64,000 bases of DNA, taken from assembly GCF_006968745.1 (NCBI RefSeq), contig NZ_CP030118.1, positions 6,530,284 through 6,594,283 of the forward strand, given 5' to 3'. The position numbers were made by a program, and so were the translations under genes. Of the stretch, positions 16,685 to 24,733 are shown piece after piece; within the stretch, counting starts at the first letter, position 1, and each line of letters starts with the position of its first letter. Below the pieces are notes generated by a model that was given only the letters and a program-made list of their open reading frames with translations, did no database searches and was not told the origin of the DNA. This DNA is from Brasilonema sennae CENA114. Its GTDB lineage: Bacteria > Cyanobacteriota > Cyanobacteriia > Cyanobacteriales > Nostocaceae.

Positions 16685-17265
16685 CGCTTGCAAAAGAGGA
16701 AGGAGAAATGAGGATAGGTGATGAAGCGTCGTGTTTGAGGATGAAAGTGTGTAGGGCGGCTGGGCTAAGATGTCAGTAAACTATAGCAGTAGTGGAATTG
16801 AGCAGTTGTTTCATCTCCTCCCATGCAGGTGACTCATCACTCCCAGTATCCAGCAACCAAGCCAAGCAAGCATTTTTCCCTTGTTCTACCAGTTCCAACG
16901 CTTGCACCATCTCACCCAACTGCACAGCCAAGTCAACAGTTAACTGCTCAAAAGGAGCAAACTTCAAAGCCAACTGCTTTTTCTTTTCAGGACTTTTGCA
17001 CTCATCCAGCAAGCGTCGCAACAAATCTGTACCGCGTCGTTGCAGTTCTTGGGCTTTCGCAGTTTCTCACAAATCCAAAAAGACGCGAATTAAGTCTTGC
17101 AAAACCTCCAGATGTAACTCAGAGAAATCTGCTTGTGTGAGAGTTTTTAGCGCTTTGTTGTAACTGTTGACGGCTTTTAGGCAAAAATCAATGTTTTGGG
17201 CTTTGTGTGAAAAATTAAAGTCCAAACGCTTAGCAGTATCTTGGTTTGGTGATTTTGCCTTTAAT
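16685..17265 (-). pseudogene. Relic of a TPR-CHAT protein gene
   Basis: Minus-strand frame with two TGA stops. Reading in order: TPR-like NIDFCLKAVNSYNKALKTLT, ELHLEVLQDLIRVFLDL, TGA (17067-17069), ETAKAQELQRRGTDLLRRLL, LVEQGKNACLAWLLD, EMKQLLNSTTAIVY, TGA (16773-16775), HLSPAALHTFILKHD. These are blocks that precede and open the caspase-like CHAT domain in cyanobacterial proteins; the second TGA stands where a Trp is expected. The frame then fades into intergenic repeat sequence, and the His/Cys catalytic part is gone. Both ends are deleted. Likely first gene of the operon with 16261-16629 and 14861-16249. Confidence 0.75.
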
Positions 17266-17361
17266 TTTTATCCCACTAAAGTGATCAAAGAGCGATACAC
17301 TGTTACCTAAAATGAGGATACAACAAAAACGTCACTCGCTCTTTGATAGGAGTATCCATCT

Positions 17362-18024
17362 GTGCAGCCGGACTTATTGAGCCTGGAAATAACTAAGGGA
17401 GAACTGAGACGTTTAATTGGATTAAATCCAGATGATGTCTTACGACCTTCTATTATGAAGGATCGCGAGAAGCGATTTCGTTTTTTGATTAACGAAATTG
17501 TTGTAGCACTGCTGCTGAGTTTGATCATTGTCGGGTTTGTTTATGCGTTTGTGATTCTGCCGACAATTGGTTCTTCAATAATACTAGGAATTGTTTTGCT
17601 GACAACTGTGCTAATTGCTATTATAGTTGGGCGTTGGTTTTGGCGGCGTTTTACCTATCCCAGAACACTCAGAGTACTTTTGGATCAAGTCGATAAATAT
17701 CATAAGTTGGTGATCGCGATCGCTATCCATGATCAACAAATAACATCTGGGGACACAGACAGTCGTATAGCTGATAGAGAAAAAGTCCTTACTGCTCTGC
17801 AACTTATGAGAGAAGATTTCGTTCGCGCTTTGAAAACAGAACGAATTATACGAGATAATAAAGAATTATTTACCAATAATCAAGAATTACTTGTCAATAA
17901 TTTAACTAAGTTGCAAGCCTTACAAGTGAGCAGTCAGGCAAGCGAGTATGCTCAAATTCTAAATCAATCATTGCAGATTGCAATGAGTGTGCAAACAGAG
18001 ATCACAAAATTGCGGGAAATCTGA
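17362..18024 (+). CDS. Two-TM protein of a family with a paralogue at 25.7 kb
   Basis: 220 aa from a GTG start. N-terminus MQPDLLSLEITKGELRRLIG, then two membrane helices (about residues 47-90), then a soluble helical domain with REDFVRALKTERIIRDNKE and a C-terminal ASEYAQILNQSLQIA. The gene at 25714-26301 starts MQPDLQGLYITQDDLKQIAG and shares ALKTERILRKNKE and AREYAQRVDDALQIA in the same order, so the two are paralogues. No known domain or function recognised. Confidence 0.75.
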   Translation: MQPDLLSLEITKGELRRLIGLNPDDVLRPSIMKDREKRFRFLINEIVVALLLSLIIVGFVYAFVILPTIGSSIILGIVLLTTVLIAIIVGRWFWRRFTYPRTLRVLLDQVDKYHKLVIAIAIHDQQITSGDTDSRIADREKVLTALQLMREDFVRALKTERIIRDNKELFTNNQELLVNNLTKLQALQVSSQASEYAQILNQSLQIAMSVQTEITKLREI

Positions 18025-18107
18025 ATCCCGCTGATCAAAGCAGTCTCCATTCAAAGGAGCAATCCTTGCCAGAAGTTTCCAACAAATAGTTGTCCGTTGA
18101 CTTAAAC

Positions 18108-19481
18108 ATGACTAACCAACCAAAAATTATTGTCTTAGATGATGATCCAACAGGTTCTCAAACAGTCCACAGTTGCTTGCTACTCATGCGTTGGGATGTG
18201 GAAACACTATCCTTGGGGTTGCAAGATGATTCACCAATCTTCTTTGTATTAACAAACACAAGAGCACTTCCCCCAGAAGAAGCAGCATCTATTACCAGAG
18301 AAGTTTGCCATAACCTCAAACAGGCTATATCTACAGTCAGTGGAGATACGGGAGAAAAATCCACCATTAGCCTACAAACAGATACAACAAAAGGGTTTAG
18401 CGTTGTCAGCCGTTCTGATTCGACTTTACGGGGACATTACCCAATTGAAACTGATGTCATCGCCGATGAACTAGGTCCATTTGATGCTCATTTTATCGTA
18501 CCAGCGTTTTTTGAAGGCGGACGTATTACGCGCGACAGTGTACATTATTTGATAGTTGATGGTGTTCCCACCCCTGTCCATGAAACTGAATTTGCTCGTG
18601 ATTCAGTCTTTGAGTATCGTCATAGCTACTTACCCAAGTATGTGGAAGAAAAAACTCAAGGAAGTATCAGTGCTGAGTCGGTAGAAAGGTTTTCATTAGC
18701 GGATATTCGCGCTGGTAGCTTAGAACGACTTATGCAACTCACTAATAACCAATGTGCTGTTGTGGATGGTGAAACTCAAGCAGATTTCAACCAGTTTGCA
18801 CAAGACGTTCTAACCGCAGTCAGTCAGGGGAAACGCTTTCTGTTTCGTAGTGCTGCTAGTATCTTAACGGCTTTAGCAGGATTACCGCCCCAACCGATTG
18901 CTCCAGAAAATATGTCACAGTACGTGCAACGAAGTAAACCGGGTATAGTAATTGTTGGTTCCCATGTTAAAAAGACAACTCAGCAGTTAGAGGTACTGTT
19001 GCAACAAGAGAAAACGATGGGAATTGAAGTGGATGTGGCGCGGTTAGTTGATGATGGAGCAAATGAATCTGCTACACTGCTAAACGAGGTTCTAGATCAT
19101 ATCCATGCAGCATATGATGCTGGAAAAACAGCAGTGGTTTATACCAGTCGTAAAGAACTGACTTTTAAGAATGCTAAGGCAAGGTTAGAGTTTGGTACAA
19201 AGGTGTCAAGCTTATTGATGGATATCGTGCGGGGTTTACCATCGGATATGGGATTTTTAATCAGTAAAGGTGGCATTACTTCAAACGATGTCTTAAGTAC
19301 AGGTTTAGCTTTGACTTCGGCACGGTTACTTGGTCAAATTTTACCTGGTTGTTCAATGGTGATAACTCCATCAGACCATCCTCAGTTTCCTAATCTGCCA
19401 GTCGTGCTGTTTCCAGGAAATGTTGGCGATGCCGATGGATTATCAATAGTCGCTAAAAGACTCAGTAAAAATCTAGCGTGA
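18108..19481 (+). CDS. Four-carbon acid sugar kinase family protein (DUF1537/OtnK type)
   Basis: 457 aa from the ATG at 18108, which directly precedes the conserved KIIVLDDDPTGSQ; a TTG at 18090 is in frame but less likely. N-terminal DDDPTG and SDSTLRGHYPIETD match the substrate domain, and the C-terminal LISKGGITSNDV and PGNVGD match the nucleotide-binding domain. The family phosphorylates four-carbon acid sugars such as erythronate or threonate; the substrate in cyanobacteria is not established. Upstream of minC, 48 bp away. Confidence 0.85.
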   Translation: MTNQPKIIVLDDDPTGSQTVHSCLLLMRWDVETLSLGLQDDSPIFFVLTNTRALPPEEAASITREVCHNLKQAISTVSGDTGEKSTISLQTDTTKGFSVVSRSDSTLRGHYPIETDVIADELGPFDAHFIVPAFFEGGRITRDSVHYLIVDGVPTPVHETEFARDSVFEYRHSYLPKYVEEKTQGSISAESVERFSLADIRAGSLERLMQLTNNQCAVVDGETQADFNQFAQDVLTAVSQGKRFLFRSAASILTALAGLPPQPIAPENMSQYVQRSKPGIVIVGSHVKKTTQQLEVLLQQEKTMGIEVDVARLVDDGANESATLLNEVLDHIHAAYDAGKTAVVYTSRKELTFKNAKARLEFGTKVSSLLMDIVRGLPSDMGFLISKGGITSNDVLSTGLALTSARLLGQILPGCSMVITPSDHPQFPNLPVVLFPGNVGDADGLSIVAKRLSKNLA

Positions 19482-19529
19482 GGAGTGTGATTTTTTAATA
19501 ACGCTGTTGCAAATTGTAACTAATCTAGT

Positions 19530-20861
19530 ATGGATGATCGCTCTATCCCGTATTCTGGCAACCGTTACACGACTTCTGACTCTACTATCCCTGAGCAGAA
19601 GTCAAAAAAATCTTTTGGTGAAGTAGAGGAAATCTCTGCTCTTTCTGATTTAAAGTCGATTTCGCAACCAGAGGAAAACCCAGTCCTCCCCGAAGCAGAG
19701 GTAAATTCTGTCTTACTTTACTTAAAATCACATATTCCAGATTATAATGTCCAGTCAAATTCCAATCATTCCAACGTGGAGTCAAATTCTTTCGAGCTTA
19801 ATATAGAACAGACAAATTCTTCCGATTCCAACGTGGAGTCAAACTCTTTCGAGCTTAATATAGAACAGACAAATTTTTCCGATTCCAATGTGGAGGCAAA
19901 TTCTTTAGAACCTAATATAGAACCGACAAATTCTTCCGATTCCAATGTAAAAGCAAATTCTCTCGTCCCTGATAGTGAGCCACATCCTATTTCGGATACA
20001 GAGTCAAATCCTTCCGATTCCAATGTTGAGTCAAATTCCGTCGTTCCTGATGTAGAATTTAATCCAGCCAATATCAACGTAGAGTTGAGTGAAGAATTCC
20101 CGTCTAAAACAGCAACGGTGAATCCTAATATTCAAGTCCAAATAAAAAGTCAGGAGGGAAAACTTTTATTAATACTACCAACAGAATCACAATTGCCAGC
20201 CTCAGAATACAGTTGGACTGAGATTTGGCAACAAATGAAGCTGCGACTTTTAGCTGGCGAGCGCTCTTTTTCACCTAACACAGCCGTGAATCTGATCGCC
20301 CAAGATCGCTTATTGGATAACAGACAACTCCAAGAACTGGCGGAAAGTTTGAATCAATTTCACATTCAGCTAAAATCAGTTTCTACTAGTCGTCGGCAAA
20401 CTGCGATCGCTGCAGTTACAATGGGCTACTCTGTAGAACAACTACAGCGACAAACAACACTTGGCAGTGAGTTAAAGTCTGAGACACCTCCTTTTGCAGA
20501 ACCTCTCTATTTAGACAAGACGGTGCGTTCTGGAGAAGAAATCCGTCATCAGGGTCATGTTATCCTCTTAGGGGACTTGAATCCTGGTGGTATCGTAGTT
20601 GCAAATGGAGATATTCTTGTTTGGGGTCGTCTACGTGGAATTGCTCATGCGGGTGCCCTTGGAAACCGTGATTGTCTGATTATGAGTTTGCAGATGGAAC
20701 CAACCCAGCTGCGAATTGCAGATGCTGTTGCTAGGGCACCAGAAAAATCGCCATTGCAATTTTATCCAGAAGTGGCGTATATTACGTCCCAAGGAATCCG
20801 TATTGCTAGGGTGAGCGATTTTTCTAAAATCCTATTAAGTAGGATGATAAAAGATACATAA
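19530..20861 (+). CDS. minC: Septum site-determining protein MinC with expanded N-terminal repeats
   Basis: 443 aa, long for MinC. The C-terminal beta-helix domain is clear (VRSGEEIRHQGHVILLGDLN, GGIVVANGDILVWGRLRG, AHAGALGNRDCLI), which binds MinD; an MinC N-domain-like region lies at about 205-300. Residues 80-165 consist of an Asn/Ser/Glu-rich linker made of four tandem 19-residue units (SNVESNSFELNIEQTNSSD). MinC inhibits FtsZ assembly away from midcell. First gene of minC-minD-minE, with gaps of 52 and 30 bp. Confidence 0.93.
   Translation: MDDRSIPYSGNRYTTSDSTIPEQKSKKSFGEVEEISALSDLKSISQPEENPVLPEAEVNSVLLYLKSHIPDYNVQSNSNHSNVESNSFELNIEQTNSSDSNVESNSFELNIEQTNFSDSNVEANSLEPNIEPTNSSDSNVKANSLVPDSEPHPISDTESNPSDSNVESNSVVPDVEFNPANINVELSEEFPSKTATVNPNIQVQIKSQEGKLLLILPTESQLPASEYSWTEIWQQMKLRLLAGERSFSPNTAVNLIAQDRLLDNRQLQELAESLNQFHIQLKSVSTSRRQTAIAAVTMGYSVEQLQRQTTLGSELKSETPPFAEPLYLDKTVRSGEEIRHQGHVILLGDLNPGGIVVANGDILVWGRLRGIAHAGALGNRDCLIMSLQMEPTQLRIADAVARAPEKSPLQFYPEVAYITSQGIRIARVSDFSKILLSRMIKDT
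19770..19997 (+). repeat. 57-bp tandem repeats inside minC
   Basis: Four units start at 19770, 19827, 19884 and 19941 (exact 57-bp spacing); a more diverged fifth begins at 20019. They keep frame and code for a 19-residue Asn/Ser-rich unit. Confidence 0.85.
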
Positions 20862-20913
20862 ATCTTTTTTATTGTTGTATATTTTCTAATCACTAATCGA
20901 GCTCGTTTCTATC

Positions 20914-21720
20914 ATGACTCGCATTATTGTTACAACCTCCGGCAAAGGAGGGGTGGGAAAAACCACGATTACGGCAAATTTGGGAATGGCTTTAGCCAAA
21001 ATGGGGCGTCAAGTAGCTTTGGTTGATGCGGATTTTGGTTTGAGAAATTTGGATTTGTTGCTAGGGCTAGAAAACCGGATAGTTTATACTGCGGTTGAAG
21101 TTCTGGCAAGAGAGTGTCGGTTAGAACAAGCTTTGGTGAAAGATAAGCGGCAACCTAATCTCGTTTTGTTACCTGCAGCGCAAAATCGCACCAAAGATGC
21201 GGTCACTCCTGACCAGATGAAGTTATTGGTGAATGCACTGGCGCAGAAGTATCAATATGTTTTGGTTGATAGCCCAGCGGGAATTGAAATGGGGTTCAAA
21301 AATGCGATCGCCCCAGCAAAAGAAGCCCTGATTATCACCACTCCAGAAATTGCTTCCGTGCGTGATGCTGATCGCGTCGTTGGGTTACTAGAAGCACAAG
21401 GCATTAAACGTATTCACTTGGTTATTAACCGTATCAGACCTGCAATGGTACGGGCAAATGATATGATGTCTGTTCAAGATGTTCAGGAACTTCTGGCAAT
21501 TCCCTTGATTGGAGTTGTTCCTGATGATGAGCGGGTTATTGTATCTACCAATCGCGGTGAACCTTTAGTATTAGCGGAAAACCCTTCTTTAGCTGCTACA
21601 GCTTTCGATAACATTGTTCGGAGATTAGAGGGGGAAACGGTTGAATTTCTTGAACTGGACTCAACTCAAGACAACATATTCTCTCGTTTGAGAAAGTTGT
21701 TTTGGACAAAAAGTCTTTAA
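20914..21720 (+). CDS. minD: Septum site-determining ATPase MinD
   Basis: 268 aa. Deviant Walker A TSGKGGVGKTT near the N-terminus, switch regions (VDADFGLRNLDLLLG, VDSPAGIE) and a C-terminal amphipathic helix (FSRLRKLFWTKSL) for membrane binding. MinD recruits MinC to the membrane and is displaced by MinE. Second gene of the min operon. Confidence 0.96.
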   Translation: MTRIIVTTSGKGGVGKTTITANLGMALAKMGRQVALVDADFGLRNLDLLLGLENRIVYTAVEVLARECRLEQALVKDKRQPNLVLLPAAQNRTKDAVTPDQMKLLVNALAQKYQYVLVDSPAGIEMGFKNAIAPAKEALIITTPEIASVRDADRVVGLLEAQGIKRIHLVINRIRPAMVRANDMMSVQDVQELLAIPLIGVVPDDERVIVSTNRGEPLVLAENPSLAATAFDNIVRRLEGETVEFLELDSTQDNIFSRLRKLFWTKSL

Positions 21721-21750
21721 TCTGTTCCGTCTGTTGCTGACTTAGCTCCA

Positions 21751-22050
21751 ATGATTCTTGAAATATTAGAAAAATTTTTTGTTCGTAGTGTTGACAACAG
21801 TCGCACTCAAGTTAAACGCCGCCTGCAATTAGTGATAGCTCATGATCGTGCTGACATCAGCCCTGATGTACTAGAAAAGATGCGGCAAGAAATCTTAGAT
21901 ATTGTTTGTCGTTACGTAGAAATTGAAACGGACGGCTTAGAGTTTTCCCTGGAAAGCAATCAACGGACAACAGCTTTAATTGCTAACATGCCAATTCGTC
22001 GAGTCAAAGAAGATCAAGAAGAAATGTCTGAATTAGACAGCAGCAATTAG
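21751..22050 (+). CDS. minE: Cell division topological specificity factor MinE
   Basis: 99 aa. N-terminal ILEKFF amphipathic segment and RAKRRLQ-like basic part (QVKRRLQLVIAHDRADISPD) form the anti-MinCD region, followed by the dimerisation domain ending in a Glu-rich tail. It stimulates MinD ATPase and restricts MinC activity to the poles. Last gene of the min operon. Confidence 0.95.
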   Translation: MILEILEKFFVRSVDNSRTQVKRRLQLVIAHDRADISPDVLEKMRQEILDIVCRYVEIETDGLEFSLESNQRTTALIANMPIRRVKEDQEEMSELDSSN

Positions 22051-22351
22051 GTCTAAGTGATTTGACGCTTTTTGTGTGATCATTAGCAACAACAATAAAT
22101 AATTCTGTCCTAACTGCGCCAGAATCGATTCCGCGCGACTAGTGAAGTAGCGCAGTTAGGCAGTGCTCTGTCTTTGGAGAGCCACTGCTCGACTAAAATT
22201 CGCCGCCTTGTAGACGTCAGCAGGGCGGTGAGCCAATCCGGAGGGAAAGCAGCACTGCGCTCAGGTAGCGCGGACGCTAGTCAACAAACTAGGGGTGTAA
22301 GGGGGTAAGGGTGTAGGGGAGCCACTGCTCTTCGGGTATCTCCTGCACCAG

Positions 22352-22415
22352 ACGCTACGCGTATCTCCTACGGAGACGCTGCGCGAACGCTCTTAGCGTG
22401 CGCTTGCGCTTACGC
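22352..22415 (+). repeat. 64-bp exact direct repeat, copy 1
   Basis: Starts ACGCTACGCGTATCTCC and ends GCGCTTGCGCTTACGC; identical to 22554-22617. Confidence 0.85.
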
Positions 22416-22553
22416 AGTCGCCTAGGTCGGGAGACCCCTTCGGGTATCTCCTAAGCCCTGCGGGCACGCACTCGCGTTGGGAGACGGTGAGTCCTGAGCC
22501 CTGAGTCCCAAAGGGACACGCTGCGCGAACGGGCACGGCAAAGCCGAACGGAC

Positions 22554-22617
22554 ACGCTACGCGTATCTCCTACGGAGACGCTGCGCGAACGCTCTTAGCG
22601 TGCGCTTGCGCTTACGC
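22554..22617 (+). repeat. 64-bp exact direct repeat, copy 2
   Basis: Identical to 22352-22415; 202 bp between starts. Confidence 0.85.
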
Positions 22618-23104
22618 GTTCGCCCTTGGCGTGCGCTTTGCGCTTACGCCAGATGCCTGGCTGTCGGGAAAACGCCACATGCTATCTCCCAAGGGGAGAC
22701 GCAATCATGCGAACAAGCCGGGAAACCCGGACGCCAGATACCTACGGAGGGAGACCCTCCTGCAGTACTGGCTCTCCAACGCAGTGGCTCCCCTCCCGCA
22801 GCACTGGTCTCACCTCCTGCGCCGTGCTGTCTCACCGTGCGCGACTTTAAGCGTTGAGGAGCCACTGCGTTGCGGAGAGCAGCGCCTTGCGGGGGTTCCC
22901 CCAAAGTCTGCCGGGGGAAGCAACCCAAGCGGCGAGCTTTGACCGTTGTGGCGACTGCGGAGGGTTCCCCCCGTTGTAGCAAGTGGCGTGCATGTGGCGT
23001 GAGCCAGTACTGTCCCTTGCGCGTGGCACTTTGTGCCATAGGAGGGAGACCCTCCTGTAGTGCTGGCTCCTCTTGACTCAGGAGTTATTGCTGTATTATG
23101 AAAC

Positions 23105-23190
23105 GGAGAGAGAGGGATTCGAACCCTCGTTGAGGTTGCCCCCAAACAGCATTTCCAGTGCTGCGCCTTCAACCGCTCGGCCATCTCTCC
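23105..23190 (-). tRNA. tRNA-Ser (anticodon GGA)
   Basis: 86 nt. Acceptor stem GGAGAGA/TCTCTCC is perfect; the D-arm contains GCCGAGCGGTTGAAGGC, the anticodon stem-loop is CAGCA-CTGGAAA-TGCTG (anticodon GGA), a long class II variable arm follows, and the T-arm has GGTTCGAATCC. The CCA end is not encoded. Codons read: UCC and UCU. Confidence 0.95.
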
Positions 23191-23278
23191 AGGCGTCACG
23201 AATTCCAAGTATACAATAAGATAAATTAAACTGCAACTAAATTTCGTCTAAAGTCCCAAATTGAAATCAAAAATTCAA

Positions 23279-23674
23279 ATGTCCGAGACATACACTATTA
23301 AAGTTCGTGAATGCGCAAAGCGCAGCGCCGAAGGCGAACGCGCCAAAGGCACTATACACACCTTCCAAGTCCCTGATGACCGCTACATCCTGCATACGGG
23401 TGAAAAACAAGGGGTAGAACTGCCGTTTTCATGTCGGAATGGGGCTTGCACCACTTGTGCTGTCCGGGTACTCTCAGGAGAAATTTACCAACCGGAAGCT
23501 CTTGGACTCTCACCAGAATTACAGAAAAAAGGTTATGCCCTATTGTGCGTCAGTTATGCTCGTTCTGATTTGGAGGTGGAGACACAAGACGAAGATGAAG
23601 TCTATGAACTCCAATTTGGACGCTTTTTCGCTAGGGGGAAAGTTCGCAAAGGTCTTCCCTTAGATGAAGATTAA
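23279..23674 (+). CDS. 2Fe-2S plant-type ferredoxin with a repeat-derived N-terminal insertion
   Basis: 131 aa from the ATG at 23279 (an upstream TTG at 23261 is less likely). The 2Fe-2S loop PFSCRNGACTTC and the later LLC Cys are intact, and the long C-terminus (RFFARGKVRKGLPLDED) marks the cyanobacterial FdC-like subgroup rather than PetF. Between IKVRE and GTIHTFQVPDDRY lies CAKRSAEGERAK, encoded by a GC-rich dispersed repeat (about 23311-23350). It falls in a surface loop ahead of the cluster and keeps frame. Electron carrier with unknown partner; the next gene starts 3 bp after its stop. Confidence 0.85.
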   Translation: MSETYTIKVRECAKRSAEGERAKGTIHTFQVPDDRYILHTGEKQGVELPFSCRNGACTTCAVRVLSGEIYQPEALGLSPELQKKGYALLCVSYARSDLEVETQDEDEVYELQFGRFFARGKVRKGLPLDED

Positions 23675-23677
23675 TAG

Positions 23678-24235
23678 ATGAAGATTAAATTTTGTTTCAA
23701 GGGCATTGGTGCAAAGCTAGAAAAAATCGTCATTCTGCTTTGTCTACTACTACTTGTAGCTTGTCAACCTCAAAAAAAACCTGAAGAAAGCACACAGGTG
23801 CAAGTCAAAATCACACAAGTTGTCAGTGGACAAACTTTGAAGGTGGTAGGTTTGGGTGATCAACCAAGTCTCATTTCTCAAGTACGCTTGCTGGGAATCG
23901 ATGCACCAGATTTGCAGCAACGTCCTTGGGGAGATGCAGCCAAAGAACGCCTAGAAGCGGAGGTTTTGGAACAGCCAGTCATCCTGGAGTTTGATGTTCA
24001 AATCAAAGATCAATTTGGGCGGAGTTTGGCTTATGCGTGGAAAAATGGGGTTTTGTTGAATGAACAGTTGGTGAAACAAGGGTACGCTTTGTTTGTGGGG
24101 CGATCGCCTAACCACAAATATGACCTACGCTTAGAACGTGCCCAGCAATGGGCTAGACTCATGGGGTTAGGAATTTGGGACCCACAAAAACCTATGCGTT
24201 TGACACCCGCTGAATTTCGCCGTCAGTATCGTTAG
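23678..24235 (+). CDS. Thermonuclease-like lipoprotein (SNase domain)
   Basis: 185 aa. N-terminal hydrophobic stretch and a lipobox (LLLVAC, Cys29) predict a lipoprotein. The rest is a staphylococcal-nuclease fold: VRLLGIDAPDLQQRPWGDAAKERL, then FGRSLAYAWKNGVLLNEQLVKQGYA, ending LGIWDP. The catalytic Arg and Glu positions appear to be present in VRLLGIDAPD and AKERL but not certain. Tightly linked to the ferredoxin gene (3 bp gap). Confidence 0.85.
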   Translation: MKIKFCFKGIGAKLEKIVILLCLLLLVACQPQKKPEESTQVQVKITQVVSGQTLKVVGLGDQPSLISQVRLLGIDAPDLQQRPWGDAAKERLEAEVLEQPVILEFDVQIKDQFGRSLAYAWKNGVLLNEQLVKQGYALFVGRSPNHKYDLRLERAQQWARLMGLGIWDPQKPMRLTPAEFRRQYR

Positions 24236-24287
24236 TAATTCGCCCTGGGGCTGATAATTAGGAATTTTCAACATTCATAAGTCATTT

Positions 24288-24474
24288 ATGCTGGCAATTG
24301 ATGCATTTCATACTATTGTCAAAACAGCCCTCCAGAAGGATAAATGGCAAATAACCCACGATCCATATCCACATTGCCAATAAGCTAGTTGAAATCGGAG
24401 TACCAAAACACGATATTGTGTTGGGTATTGATCCACCAAAGATGCATCAATACACAAAATTTGGTGTTGGTTGA
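24288..24474 (+). pseudogene. Composite relic: xisH start joined to xisI end
   Basis: The ATG at 24288 opens AFHTIVKTALQKDKWQITHDP, the N-terminus of XisH-type fdxN-element excision controlling factors, then stops. In another frame 24382-24474 gives LVEIGVPKHDIVLGIDPPK followed by QYTKFGVG and a stop, the C-terminus of XisI. These two genes normally lie next to each other in that order, so the middle has been deleted. Confidence 0.7.
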
Positions 24475-24478
24475 GTCA

Positions 24479-24532
24479 ACTATCAGTTATCAGTTATCAG
24501 CTATCAGTTACCAGTTACCAGTTATCAGTTAC
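24479..24532. repeat. Heptamer STRR (AGTTATC type)
   Basis: About seven imperfect tandem heptamers (AGTTATC, AGCTATC, AGTTACC), directly downstream of the xisH/xisI relic. Confidence 0.8.
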
Positions 24533-24733
24533 AACAGAAAATACGGATCTGTTTCTTTTGTTAACTGTTTACTGTTCACTGCGATGCACTGAGCGCGGTC
24601 GTTGTGTTCACTGATTTGTTGAAACTGTTTAGGATACTAAATTTTATGACTTGAGATATAGGCAAGTCTTTTTACAAATTTGGAATAATTAGTATAGTTA
24701 GTTTTTTATTCTAAAAGAGATTCAACATTTAAT

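Larger units (their letters stand above)
22051..23104. repeat. 1-kb mosaic of GC-rich dispersed repeats
   Basis: No credible gene; open frames here are by-products of GC-rich repeats. Modules include a 64-bp exact direct repeat (22352-22415 and 22554-22617), a 29-bp pair with two differences (22746-22774 and 23041-23069, GGAGGGAGACCCTCCTG...), TTCCCCC cores like those at 4589 and 60575, and many small palindromes (GCTACGCGTATC, TCCTACGGAGAC). It lies between minE and tRNA-Ser. Confidence 0.85.

Noticed and set aside
22600..23208. Several overlapping open frames of 60-130 codons on both strands
   Set aside because: All lie in GC-rich repeat modules or cover the tRNA-Ser gene; their Arg/Pro/Gly-rich products look like repeat translation.
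24479..24532. Possible CRISPR-like array
   Set aside because: Units are 7-bp tandem repeats without spacers; the same holds for 8489, 41452 and 45651. No cas genes in the window.
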